The notes beneath the pieces were generated by a model. It was not told the DNA's origin. It searched no databases and saw nothing but the letters and a program-made list of their open reading frames with translations. The translations under genes and the position numbers were made by a program. From assembly GCA_012962735.1 (NCBI GenBank), contig DTXA01000369.1, positions 1 through 15,489 on the forward strand: DNA of 15,489 bases, in the 5' to 3' direction. How positions within the stretch are numbered: position 1 is the stretch's first letter; every line of letters begins with the position of its first letter. This document shows, in pieces, positions 1 through 7,365 of this stretch. Source of the stretch: Candidatus Latescibacterota bacterium. GTDB taxonomy: Bacteria > Latescibacterota > 4484-107 > B68-G9.

Positions 1-49
<49 letters not shown>

Positions 50-64
50 CACTAACTTGGAAAA

Positions 65-93
65 AATATAAAACCTCCCATCGGAGAAGTCAA
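65..93 (-). promoter_or_regulatory. Sigma70-type promoter of tRNA-Arg
   Basis: On the minus strand TTGACT (88-93) is followed by a 17-base spacer and TATATT (65-70). A start near position 58 would leave a leader of about 9 bases before the tRNA at 49, which suits a stable-RNA gene. The -35 box is one arm of the inverted repeat at 80-111. Confidence 0.7.
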
Positions 94-111
94 GTCTCTT
101 GACTTTCCGAT
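80..111. repeat. Long inverted repeat holding two back-to-back -35 boxes
   Basis: AAGTCAAG (87-94) and CTTGACTT (98-105) are exact inverted copies around a 3-base centre. The flanks ATCGGA (80-85) and TCCGAT (106-111) pair as well, leaving one unpaired base (86). That gives 14 base pairs in all. Both inner arms carry TTGACT, the -35 box of the tRNA promoter on one strand and of the plus-strand promoter on the other. It could be an operator for a dimeric regulator, or a by-product of two facing promoters. It does not look like a terminator, because transcription leaves this point in both directions. Confidence 0.6.
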
Positions 112-127
112 CGAAACGGTTTATTTT
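99..127 (+). promoter_or_regulatory. Plus-strand promoter, divergent from the tRNA
   Basis: TTGACT (99-104), a 17-base spacer and TATTTT (122-127) form a plausible sigma70 promoter with a start near 134. A strong Shine-Dalgarno (AGGAGG, about 150-155) and the ATG at 159 follow. It was probably the promoter of the uroporphyrinogen-decarboxylase-like gene now reduced to a stub, and today the first intact gene it would serve starts at 332. Confidence 0.5.
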
Positions 128-158
128 GGAGCCGGTTTGGACGTTGAAAGGAGGATAT

Positions 159-272
159 ATGACGCCCAAGGAGCGCTTCCTGGAAACCATGCTCTTCGGC
201 ACGCCGGATCGAATCCCTTACCGCTTCGGAGGTCCCCGCCACTCCACCTTCGAAGCTTGGTATCGCCTTGGA
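159..272 (+). pseudogene. 5' remnant of a uroporphyrinogen-decarboxylase-family gene
   Basis: An AGGAGG Shine-Dalgarno precedes ATG at 159. The first 38 codons read MTPKERFLETM, then TPDRIP and a stretch like FEAWYRLG. This is the typical start of the URO-D/MtaA-like family, whose members open with MTPRERFL and then PDRxP and usually run to about 330-400 residues. After codon 38 the resemblance stops, and the frame continues with unrelated residues to a stop at 354-356. Nothing like the rest of the domain follows, since the next gene starts at 332 in another frame. The simplest reading is a deletion that removed about 90% of the gene and joined its promoter and start to the next gene. Recognition rests on a short stretch, so the family call is good but not certain. 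Confidence 0.6.
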
Positions 273-331
273 CCACAAACAATCCCCCTATCCCTGGCTT
301 CGTCACCAGAAAGAGGAGACAGGTTCGTAAG

Positions 332-1372
332 ATGTCCCAACAAGATTTCCCCCTAAGGCCCGATATTACTCGTTCTTATGTCCGACGGGGGGTACGGACT
401 TTCTTCTTCTGGTCCCTTTTGGGCCTGATCGTCCTGTTCCTGTTGGCCTCGTCCTCGGAGACCTTCCGCGCCCTGGGCAGGCTGAGGGCGGAGTACCTCT
501 TGCTTGCCCTGGGACTTGCCGGATTGGACTGGGCGTTAGGGGGAGGACGGATATACGTGCTCACGAACGTGCTCTCGCCCATATCGTACCCGGCCTCCAT
601 ACAGGCCAGTATGGCCAACTTATGCGTGGGGGCCATAACCCCATCCCAGAGCGGCGGGGGTCCGGCCCATATCTTCGTGCTCCACCGCAACGGTCTTCCC
701 CTGCCCAAAGCTATCGCATCGGCGGTGGTTACCTTTATGATGACGGTGACAGTCCTCCTCCTCTTCGCCATCTGGATCACGGTAGCGGGGGCAGAGGCAG
801 CGGTGGGGGTGCGCCTACAGCCCTTCTTCCGACTTGGGGCTTCGGCCTTCGTGGGAGTATCCCTAATTTTCGCCCTCTTCCTCGTCCGCCCTAAAACAAT
901 GGTGAGAATCACGGAGACCTTCATAAGGGGGATAGGCTTTCTGATCAGGAGGGAGCTCCACACTCGGCCTGCTATCCGCCGTCTTCTGGAGCTTATAGAA
1001 GAATGCCGGGAGAGTTTCGTGCTCTACTGGCACAGGGGTAAGTTCGCTTTATTGTCCGGTTTAATTATAACTATGATCTTGTTCTTCAATAAATTCGCCA
1101 TAGCTTGGGTGGTCGTGCGGGGCCTCGGCCTTCCGGCCACGTTCGGACAGGTACTATTGATACAGGCCTTACTGACCCTTATCACCTACTTTGCCCCGAG
1201 CCCAGGTTCCAGTGGGATCGCCGAGCTGGTCTCGGCCGCCCTGATGGCCCGCATCGTGCCCAGGACCTTTCTGCCCATATATACGGTGCTCTGGAGGTTC
1301 TTTACGATGTACGTAGGGGTGATCGTAGGAGGGGTGCTCCTCTTGAAGTACCTCAGACCCGCCGAGCCTTAA
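332..1372 (+). CDS. LPG-synthase-TM / UPF0104 family membrane protein
   Basis: This 346-residue integral membrane protein belongs to the lysylphosphatidylglycerol-synthase transmembrane family (UPF0104, AglD-like). Members are flippases or the membrane part of lipid-modifying enzymes; the substrate here is unknown. About seven or eight hydrophobic segments are visible, at roughly 22-40, 53-69, 86-105, 127-149, 167-185, 239-258, 270-288 and 318-339. Two family signatures are present: TPSQSGGGP at 103-111 and FAPSPGSSGIAE at 287-298. The cytoplasmic lysyl-transfer domain is absent, as in stand-alone members. I chose ATG 332 because GAGGAGA lies 12-19 bases upstream and hydrophobic family-like sequence follows. 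The same frame stays open back to 137, but that stretch overlaps the URO-D remnant and looks non-coding. It converges on the gene ending at 1406, with a 33-base gap and no clear terminator. Confidence 0.85.
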   Translation: MSQQDFPLRPDITRSYVRRGVRTFFFWSLLGLIVLFLLASSSETFRALGRLRAEYLLLALGLAGLDWALGGGRIYVLTNVLSPISYPASIQASMANLCVGAITPSQSGGGPAHIFVLHRNGLPLPKAIASAVVTFMMTVTVLLLFAIWITVAGAEAAVGVRLQPFFRLGASAFVGVSLIFALFLVRPKTMVRITETFIRGIGFLIRRELHTRPAIRRLLELIEECRESFVLYWHRGKFALLSGLIITMILFFNKFAIAWVVVRGLGLPATFGQVLLIQALLTLITYFAPSPGSSGIAELVSAALMARIVPRTFLPIYTVLWRFFTMYVGVIVGGVLLLKYLRPAEP

Positions 1373-1405
1373 AAATTACGTCCCACCGGAAGCTCCATAT
1401 CCTCA

Positions 1406-3538
1406 TCATTCCACAGTAACCGCTACTATCCGATACGTACGCAGGAGCCGGAGTACCTCGCTCGGGTCCGCCGGCTTGCCGTCCACCGTGACCCTCCTCA
1501 CCGAGATCAGCTCCAGGCCCTTCTGTTCCGGCAGGAAAGCCCGGATCGCCCTCCCCAGCTCCTCCGGGGACATCTTATAGGCACCCGGGGGGGCGGCCAT
1601 CTGGAACTCCCCCCGGGACTCCCCGACAGCGGTTTCGTCCGCCCCCAACCCCTGGACCCTCCAGTAGTACGTGCGGCCTGCCTCGAGGGGAGGGGCTGCT
1701 GCCGGGTAGAACAGGACCGTCCGATAGGCGGTGGTGGTCCATATGGGCCTGGAAAGGTCACGGTCGTAGTAGAGGGTGAACCTGTACCGGAGTGCTCCGG
1801 GGATGGGGTCCCATGTGAACAAGATGTCCGTGACCTCCTGCATCTCGGGGGGGGCGGCTGTATAGAACGTGGCCATCTCGCTGGGAAGCCCCAGGTCCGG
1901 GCGCACCTGCCATCGGTACATCCTGCCGGGCACCAGGTCCCCCGCTAAGAAACTTGTCTCCCTTACCTCTTTTAAGAGGACCTGAACTCCTTCTCCATCG
2001 AACACCTGGAGCACATACACCTGAGCCCCCTCCAAGGGCTCCCACCGGAAGTGCACGGGAAGCTCGGCTACGACGTCCACAGGGGCTATCAGGGTGACCG
2101 CCCGGGCATCCGGCGCGGGGGTGTTGAAGGAGACCTCCCTATATGCCCCGACCGGCCTCCCCCTGTATAGCGCATAAAGCCGCCAGGTATAGACCTTGCC
2201 CGGTTCCAAGGGAGGCCTGCCCTCGGGGTGGGCCAGTTGGGAGCCGTACGCCTCTTCTTCCCAGAGCACCTCCCCTTCCTGCAGCAGGACGACCCGATAG
2301 ACATCTATGGACCCGTACTGGCTCCATATAAAGGTGGGCTTCAGTGATGAGGCCCTCTCTACGGGCTCTAACAGGCGCAGCAAGGGGGTGTGGAAGTATT
2401 CCGGCTCGGTGAAGTCCCCCATAGGCCATCCAGAAGCGTCCACGGCCTGCACCCGCCAGTAGTAAGCTGTACCGGGCCACAGGGGGGGACCGTCGTAGAA
2501 GTACGAACCTCCGGATATGTCCTCGGCACGGTGATACACCTCCCCGAAGTCGGGCTCAGATGAGACTTCCAATCGGTAGAACAGCTGTGCTCCTACGACC
2601 TGGGCCTCGTTCCAGGTGAACTGGGGAGATGGGGTGGTTACTTCCATCCCACCGACCGGAGAGAGGGGCTGGGGGGGGCGGAAGGCGATCGCGAACTGGA
2701 ACGCCTGGCTGCGTCCTTCGTTCTCCCCCACGTACCTCCCCTCCTCGTCCACTGCCTGCACATACCAGGCGTACTGCATCCCAGGCCTCAATGGCTCCAC
2801 CGCCCTGCCCGGGTCGAAGGACAGCGAGTGCGTCCCCGGACTTCCCCCTTCCTCCGGGACCGTCAGGTGTTCCTCGAATACGGGGTCCCTCCCCAATGCC
2901 TCCTCGAGGGAAAGCGCCTCACCTCCTTCGTCGAACATCCGGTACACCCTCAGGGTATAGGTGATCTGGAGGGGCTCCTCCCGCCGGAGCACCCCCCGGA
3001 CCCGACATCCCCTCCACTGGAAGGTAGGGACCAGCCCTACCGAACCTCGGTCTGGGGGACTGATGAGGACCGGAGCGGATGGACTTACGATGTATATCTC
3101 CTCGGCACTACTCGCCAATCTACTTCCCGTGTCCTCATCCCGAACTTCGAAGGACAGAGTGTAGGTATCCTCGGGAAGCCGCTGGAGGCGCCGCACCTCC
3201 TGTTCGAAGTCCTCGTTTTCGACCTTCCAGTACTTAGTCGGGAAGTCTCTGTTGCACTTTATAGTCGTCCCGATATCCATTCGGAAGATAGGACTTCTGC
3301 CGTGCAATATCTTCCCCCAGTGCTCCGCCGAGAGGGTAAAATGGACACTGGCCCTCTCTACAACGGAATCCGAACGTATGTGTAGACACCAGAGCCTGGG
3401 ATTGTTGTCCCAGTCCTCCATCGTGAACGACGCCGTACGGAACATCTCGTAATCCACGTCCACCTGAAGCAGGACCTTCCCCTCCGCCATTCCTGCGATG
3501 AAGAGCAACCCCAACAGCCACACTTGAGATCTCCTCAT
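1406..3538 (-). CDS. Secreted protein with five FN3-like modules
   Basis: This 710-residue protein begins with an export signal (MRRS, then a hydrophobic core at 6-17, with cleavage likely near 18-20). An N-terminal beta-rich region follows at about 21-150. Five FN3-like modules lie at about 153-286, 289-385, 388-475, 480-563 and 565-650. Each ends in a strand like YYWRVQAVD (YAWYVQAVD, YTWRLYALY, YRWQVRPDL and YYWRVQGLG are the variants). A short alpha/beta cap at 655-710 closes the protein. No enzyme motif, membrane anchor or sorting signal is visible, so it is probably a binding or scaffold protein outside the membrane. ATG 3538 is preceded by GAGGAGGT and starts directly before the signal peptide; an upstream in-frame extension to 3583 would overlap the neighbouring gene and spoil the signal. 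It is the last gene of the four-gene operon, 13 bases after the PqqD-like gene. The transporter of this operon carries the same kind of module. The exact role is unknown. Confidence 0.85.
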   Translation of the reverse strand: MRRSQVWLLGLLFIAGMAEGKVLLQVDVDYEMFRTASFTMEDWDNNPRLWCLHIRSDSVVERASVHFTLSAEHWGKILHGRSPIFRMDIGTTIKCNRDFPTKYWKVENEDFEQEVRRLQRLPEDTYTLSFEVRDEDTGSRLASSAEEIYIVSPSAPVLISPPDRGSVGLVPTFQWRGCRVRGVLRREEPLQITYTLRVYRMFDEGGEALSLEEALGRDPVFEEHLTVPEEGGSPGTHSLSFDPGRAVEPLRPGMQYAWYVQAVDEEGRYVGENEGRSQAFQFAIAFRPPQPLSPVGGMEVTTPSPQFTWNEAQVVGAQLFYRLEVSSEPDFGEVYHRAEDISGGSYFYDGPPLWPGTAYYWRVQAVDASGWPMGDFTEPEYFHTPLLRLLEPVERASSLKPTFIWSQYGSIDVYRVVLLQEGEVLWEEEAYGSQLAHPEGRPPLEPGKVYTWRLYALYRGRPVGAYREVSFNTPAPDARAVTLIAPVDVVAELPVHFRWEPLEGAQVYVLQVFDGEGVQVLLKEVRETSFLAGDLVPGRMYRWQVRPDLGLPSEMATFYTAAPPEMQEVTDILFTWDPIPGALRYRFTLYYDRDLSRPIWTTTAYRTVLFYPAAAPPLEAGRTYYWRVQGLGADETAVGESRGEFQMAAPPGAYKMSPEELGRAIRAFLPEQKGLELISVRRVTVDGKPADPSEVLRLLRTYRIVAVTVE

Positions 3539-3551
3539 AGACCACACCTCC

Positions 3552-3932
3552 TCATTTTTTCTGGAGCGGGACTGCGAAGCCAACGAGGCGCTTGCGGCCC
3601 AATTGCTTGAGGTAATGGGTCAGGGAAACTTCGGCCTCTTTCGGGTTGAGCTTGTACTGCTTTTTGAGGTACTCTATCAGGTCCCGCACGGTGTGGTCCC
3701 CGTCGCACAGCTCCCATATCCGGGAACCAACCTCGTCCAGGCTTATCCTATGTCTCTTGGGGATGTAGAAGAACTTGGACAGGAGCTTTGCCTTCCAGGT
3801 CTCCCTCCGCTCTAAGGTGATCACCACCTCACCGTTCTCGTCTCGCTCCCACTGCACCTGGGCGTTACGAATCGGACGGGACTTGAGCATCGCCTCCCGG
3901 CTGATGCGCTTGGCCTTGGTGGCACGAAACAT
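3552..3932 (-). CDS. PqqD-family protein (RiPP-recognition-element-like)
   Basis: This small cytoplasmic protein of 126 residues is of the PqqD family. PqqD folds as a winged helix with a small beta-sheet and binds the leader of a precursor peptide for a radical SAM maturase. The signature is at 65-78 (LDEVGSRIWELCDG), followed by TVRDLIEYLKKQY and an amphipathic helix pair ending LGRKRLVGF, just as in the family. A basic N-terminal extension of about 35 residues precedes it. The start at 3932 has AGGAGGT nine bases upstream. The gene overlaps the 3' end of the upstream gene by 68 bases and leads by 13 bases into the secreted FN3 gene. No radical SAM enzyme or precursor peptide gene lies in the window, so peptide maturation is not shown. 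Stand-alone PqqD-like proteins are common and mostly uncharacterised. Confidence 0.8.
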   Translation of the reverse strand: MFRATKAKRISREAMLKSRPIRNAQVQWERDENGEVVITLERRETWKAKLLSKFFYIPKRHRISLDEVGSRIWELCDGDHTVRDLIEYLKKQYKLNPKEAEVSLTHYLKQLGRKRLVGFAVPLQKK

Positions 3933-4836
3933 TCTGTACGACCTCCTCTACGAATAAATCTTCCTGGTCCCTTGAAGTAGTTGTGATCGCCCAGATTGTG
4001 TTCATGTCCGCACAGTGCCACACGCATCCCCTTAGAAATCGGGAACGCCGCACCCGGTTCAAAGTGGGGAACAGGGGCCTTTTCCAGAGCTTCTTGGGCG
4101 GGGCGAACACCCTTACCCCCGGATGCCCGAGGAAACTCGTGCCTTCGAACGAAGGCGCCTCAAAGTCCCGGAGGACCTTATCGAAGAACCCTAAGAACCA
4201 CTCCTTAAGAGTCCTCCCCCTGAGCATAATGTCCGCCAGGCCCACCCGCTCGACGGCCAACTCCCTATTCCCCTCCCGGAACACAAGCCGTATGTGCCCG
4301 GTACGCAGGTTATGCTCCTCTAAGCGAAATCCCTCCGAGACCCGCACCACCATCCCGTACACCCCCCAAAGCTGCCTCCCGTCCACAGGGTGGTCCTCCA
4401 ACCCGCCGAACACCTGGCCGGCGTACCGGCCGATGTCCTCGCTCCCCCTGGCGAACACCCGCACCAGCCCGATCCTTCCGCAGGTCCGGCACCTCCAGGC
4501 AAGATTATACACTCGACCCTCCGCCCTCCAGGAGAAGATCTCCCACTCCTTGTCTGGAAGGCTTCCCTCGGGAAGCAACCGAACCCTGCGTCGCACTTCC
4601 AAGCGCCTGCCGGCCTTGGCCGCCTTCTTCGTCAGTCCCTCCACGTACCGGTCCACTAAGGCTGTGACCCCGGGGGCCCTTCCCTCTGTGTCCCTCCACT
4701 CCGCCTCCACCCGGACGATCTCCCCGTCGTCCAGCCGCACAGAGCCGGACCGGGCGTCCCCAGTTATCTTGCTCAGGTTCCAATCCTCGGGCACAGGGAA
4801 GGAAAGCCCCTGCCATCCGAATAAGTTCCACTTCAT
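3865..4836 (-). CDS. Unrecognised protein with two similar halves and cysteine motifs
   Basis: I do not recognise a named family in this 323-residue soluble protein, which has no signal peptide or membrane segment. It looks internally duplicated. Residues 8-49 (WQGLSFPVPEDW, then RLDDGEIVRVEAEW) resemble 157-205 (VYGMVVRVSEGF, then REGNRELAVERVGL). Residues 114-149 (WRCRTCGRIGLVRVF, then a helix) resemble 273-306 (WHCADMNTIWAITTT, then a helix). The pattern of short strands, a long helix and more strands recalls PsbP/Mog1-like folds, but that is only an impression. The first half has CxxC (116-119), and the second has C271, C275 and C305, so metal binding or a disulfide is possible. ATG 4836 has no good Shine-Dalgarno, and its leader is full of GGGG/CCCC inverted repeats. 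The last 68 bases overlap the PqqD-like gene. It is the second gene of the operon, 60 bases after the transporter. Confidence 0.75.
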   Translation of the reverse strand: MKWNLFGWQGLSFPVPEDWNLSKITGDARSGSVRLDDGEIVRVEAEWRDTEGRAPGVTALVDRYVEGLTKKAAKAGRRLEVRRRVRLLPEGSLPDKEWEIFSWRAEGRVYNLAWRCRTCGRIGLVRVFARGSEDIGRYAGQVFGGLEDHPVDGRQLWGVYGMVVRVSEGFRLEEHNLRTGHIRLVFREGNRELAVERVGLADIMLRGRTLKEWFLGFFDKVLRDFEAPSFEGTSFLGHPGVRVFAPPKKLWKRPLFPTLNRVRRSRFLRGCVWHCADMNTIWAITTTSRDQEDLFVEEVVQNVSCHQGQAHQPGGDAQVPSDS

Positions 4837-4862
4837 ACCCGAAGGGGTCCCCGAAATTCGAG

Positions 4863-4892
4863 TAGGGGCGTATGGCCCCTATTTCTTGGGGC
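4863..4892. promoter_or_regulatory. Competing inverted repeats between transporter and next gene
   Basis: TAGGGGC (4863-4869) and GCCCCTA (4875-4881) form a perfect 7-bp stem with a 5-base loop. The same GCCCC (4875-4879) can pair instead with GGGGC at 4888-4892, so the two hairpins exclude each other. A further GGGG-T-CCCC lies close to the downstream start at 4836. The 60-base gap contains little else. No T-run follows, so it is not an ordinary terminator. It could limit translation or stability of the next gene, which lacks a clear Shine-Dalgarno. Confidence 0.35.
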
Positions 4893-4896
4893 TATA

Positions 4897-7365
4897 TCAG
4901 AAGATCAATACAGAGACAGACTTCTGTATCAAAGCTATCGCTATGGCCGCCATCCCGGTCAGCGCCATACCGGCTGCGAACCCCACCGACAGCACTGCGG
5001 CGTACAGCCGCCACCGCTGCTTGCCGTACTTGTTCCAGAAGTAGTACCTCGCCAGCAGGGCTCCTATGATCTCTGTGGCCATCCAGTGGGGTATGGTGGT
5101 GAGGCTCCGCACGTACCCGAAGATGAGCAGGATGGGGAGCCCGAAAAGCGAAAGCACGATATAGGACCCTAGCGCTATGGCGAAACCCACCCCTATGACC
5201 TTGGGCTTAATGGCCTGGAACAGCCAGGGTTCGTCCGTGGAGGCCTGCATCCAGGGGCTGGTGAAGGTGGGGTCCAGGTCTATCTCGAAGTAGTACTGTA
5301 TGTGGTGTCCCTCCGGGCTCCTCGTGTGCCTTACCTTAAGTTCCGGTATGGCGGTCCGGACGACCACGCCGTCCTCCGGCCCCACCGGCTCCACCAGGAG
5401 GTCCGGCAGAACTCGAACCTCCTCCCTAAGCTCCGGCAGGGTTTTCATCCGCTCGGGCACATCGCCTTTGCCCTCGAAATCGGTGAAAATGGCCTGGACC
5501 TGGGACCAGGGACCCATGACCCCGTCCAGTTCCAAGGCCCGTCCCGCGGCCTTCCGGCCCAGCTTGCCCGTCACAAAGGACTCCCGCTGGTCGGGGGACA
5601 ACTTCCCGTCCCGGATCAGGGCATCCGCCAGCCGCTCCATGTCCACAGCCCGCACCCTCCAGTACCACCACGACCGGTCCGTCAGGTTCGCCGGCTGCCA
5701 TGCTATGGTGTCCTCCTGGACTTTAAGTTCAGCCCGGAATGTGCCCGTGATCCAAAGGCACTGTTGGTACGCCCGCAGCCTCCAGAAAAGCTGGGCGTAA
5801 GGATACGAAGACGAGGGGATGGGGGCAAGCTTCCAGATGTACGACCAGTACATAAAGCTCGTGAGCAACGTTATGGGCACCATGAAAGCCTCTGCCTTCA
5901 TAATGCTGGTGAACTTGGTCCCGGTGAGTTCCGTCACCCGGAACTTATTCACCGTGATCCCATAGTTAGCTATGGGGATGGGCACGAACCAAATGTCCAC
6001 ACCGCGGTACCCGCTCAGGATTATCGTGGCCTCCCGTACATAGGGGATGGAGACAGTCTGTCCCACTGTAGCCCAAAGAGTGGCGTTGATGAAAGACTGT
6101 ATGGGCGTGTACACGAACCCGAAGAAAAGGAAGAACCAGGCGAACCTGGAGAAGTCCGGAAGGAGCACTTTGGCTATGCCGAGGATGGCGAAAGTCGACA
6201 ATGAATACAGGCCCAATGCCATCCATACGGGAAAATCGCCCCGTCCCTTCGGAGGCTTTGTGCTCTGGAGGCTTATCCGGCCCCTGCGCCGCGCCAATGT
6301 GGAGAACACCTGGTAGAACCCGATGATAGCTATGGCTAAGGTAACCCCTATTCCGAAGCTCATCCAGAAGTCCACGCTGTTTACGAAGAAGGTCTCTATC
6401 ACCCCCATCCCCTGCCTCCAGTGGGTAAGGTACCCGGCCTTGTACAGGAGGGGGGTGGCGATCGTGTGGGCGACCATCCCTAAGAACCCCCCCACTATCG
6501 CCCAGAACGGGGCGACCAACCCCCAGAATACGGGCCACAGGTGAGCGGTGAACCCTATGGGCGTGGCCGGGATGAAGTTCCCGGTGATGTGGGTCAGGTC
6601 TATCCAGGGGATGGGTATGAGCTGGAGGGGTTCGGTTAGAACCGCCCCGGTGACGGCCGGAAGCCCCACGTAGATGGCGCCGAACGCCAGGCCGATCATG
6701 GCCCCCGTGCTAAACCACCTCCACCTCCAGGTCTCCTGACCGGTCGTGCTCTCCGCCAAGGCCATCGCACCCTGAGCCGTGATGGGAGCGAACGGGAAGG
6801 GAAGCCTCTCAACGTCCGATGTCAGCCGGAAGAGGGCGTATCCCATCGTGAACCAAGACACCCGTGAGATCAGCATTCCCGCCACGAGCAGAAGGATGGC
6901 GGGCACCCAGTCCATGTGGAAGAAAGTGCGGTTGATTATGGCCGGGGAGTTCGGCTGGGGCGCCACCCAGGGGGGGATGAGCTTGGTTATCCCGAACTGC
7001 TTGGCGGCCGGGGACTGTACCAGGTACTGGTTCCACATGAGGCCCTCGAAGGCCCCGGTGTCGGCGGCTATGAGTGCCCCGGCCACGTACCAGAGGATGT
7101 ATACCTCCTGCTTCTTTATGGTGGTGAACGACCGCTTGGCGATCTCGGCGAACAGGATGATGGTCACCCACTCAGCAGCCCTTCCTAAGTTGCCGCCGAT
7201 CATAAGCTTGAGGTATGTGTTTCCCGGGATCATTATAAACGCCACGAACAGCACCCCCAAGAACGCCTTAAGGGTGAACCCTTCCTCGAACTCAGAGGGC
7301 ACCTCCATCAGACCCCGGTACTCCTCGAGCTCCTGGTAGGCCTTCTTCCTTCGCTTCCCCAACAA
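4897..7365 (-). CDS. OPT-like putative peptide transporter with inserted FN3-like domain
   Basis: This large inner-membrane transporter of 822 residues resembles the oligopeptide-transporter (OPT) superfamily, in particular proteins annotated as DUF6785/DUF6784 putative peptide transporters. A hydrophilic N-terminus of about 30 residues is followed by many membrane segments from about 33 to 510. The OPT-like stretch LPFPFAPITAQGAMAL lies at 188-203, and a family-like segment SSSYPYAQLFW at 518-528. Residues 546-712 form an extra-membrane insertion with FN3-like strands: WYWRVRAVD (567-575), then after an insert GPWSQVQAIFT (618-628), and a second partial module with PDLLVEPV (654-661) and YYFEIDLDPTF (691-701). 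Two or three more membrane helices close the protein (723-750, 760-773, 787-812). The start is TTG, fixed by AGGAGG five bases upstream. It is the first gene of the operon. Transport of peptides is known for OPT relatives; its own substrate is unknown. Confidence 0.75.
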   Translation of the reverse strand: MLGKRRKKAYQELEEYRGLMEVPSEFEEGFTLKAFLGVLFVAFIMIPGNTYLKLMIGGNLGRAAEWVTIILFAEIAKRSFTTIKKQEVYILWYVAGALIAADTGAFEGLMWNQYLVQSPAAKQFGITKLIPPWVAPQPNSPAIINRTFFHMDWVPAILLLVAGMLISRVSWFTMGYALFRLTSDVERLPFPFAPITAQGAMALAESTTGQETWRWRWFSTGAMIGLAFGAIYVGLPAVTGAVLTEPLQLIPIPWIDLTHITGNFIPATPIGFTAHLWPVFWGLVAPFWAIVGGFLGMVAHTIATPLLYKAGYLTHWRQGMGVIETFFVNSVDFWMSFGIGVTLAIAIIGFYQVFSTLARRRGRISLQSTKPPKGRGDFPVWMALGLYSLSTFAILGIAKVLLPDFSRFAWFFLFFGFVYTPIQSFINATLWATVGQTVSIPYVREATIILSGYRGVDIWFVPIPIANYGITVNKFRVTELTGTKFTSIMKAEAFMVPITLLTSFMYWSYIWKLAPIPSSSYPYAQLFWRLRAYQQCLWITGTFRAELKVQEDTIAWQPANLTDRSWWYWRVRAVDMERLADALIRDGKLSPDQRESFVTGKLGRKAAGRALELDGVMGPWSQVQAIFTDFEGKGDVPERMKTLPELREEVRVLPDLLVEPVGPEDGVVVRTAIPELKVRHTRSPEGHHIQYYFEIDLDPTFTSPWMQASTDEPWLFQAIKPKVIGVGFAIALGSYIVLSLFGLPILLIFGYVRSLTTIPHWMATEIIGALLARYYFWNKYGKQRWRLYAAVLSVGFAAGMALTGMAAIAIALIQKSVSVLIF

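Noticed and set aside
137..331. Upstream extension of the UPF0104-family gene to position 137
   Set aside because: The added 65 residues overlap the URO-D remnant, are not family-like, and ATG 332 has its own ribosome site.
376..963. 195-codon open frame on the minus strand
   Set aside because: It is antisense to the UPF0104-family membrane gene, has a basic, low-complexity composition, no family-like motif and no good ribosome site.
3983..5044. 353-codon open frame on the plus strand
   Set aside because: It runs antisense over the duplicated protein and the end of the transporter. Its Ser/Arg/Pro-rich composition is typical of a shadow frame in GC-rich DNA.
5302..6204. 300-codon open frame on the plus strand
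   Set aside because: It is antisense to the transporter, which has clear membrane segments. The plus frame has none and no known motif.
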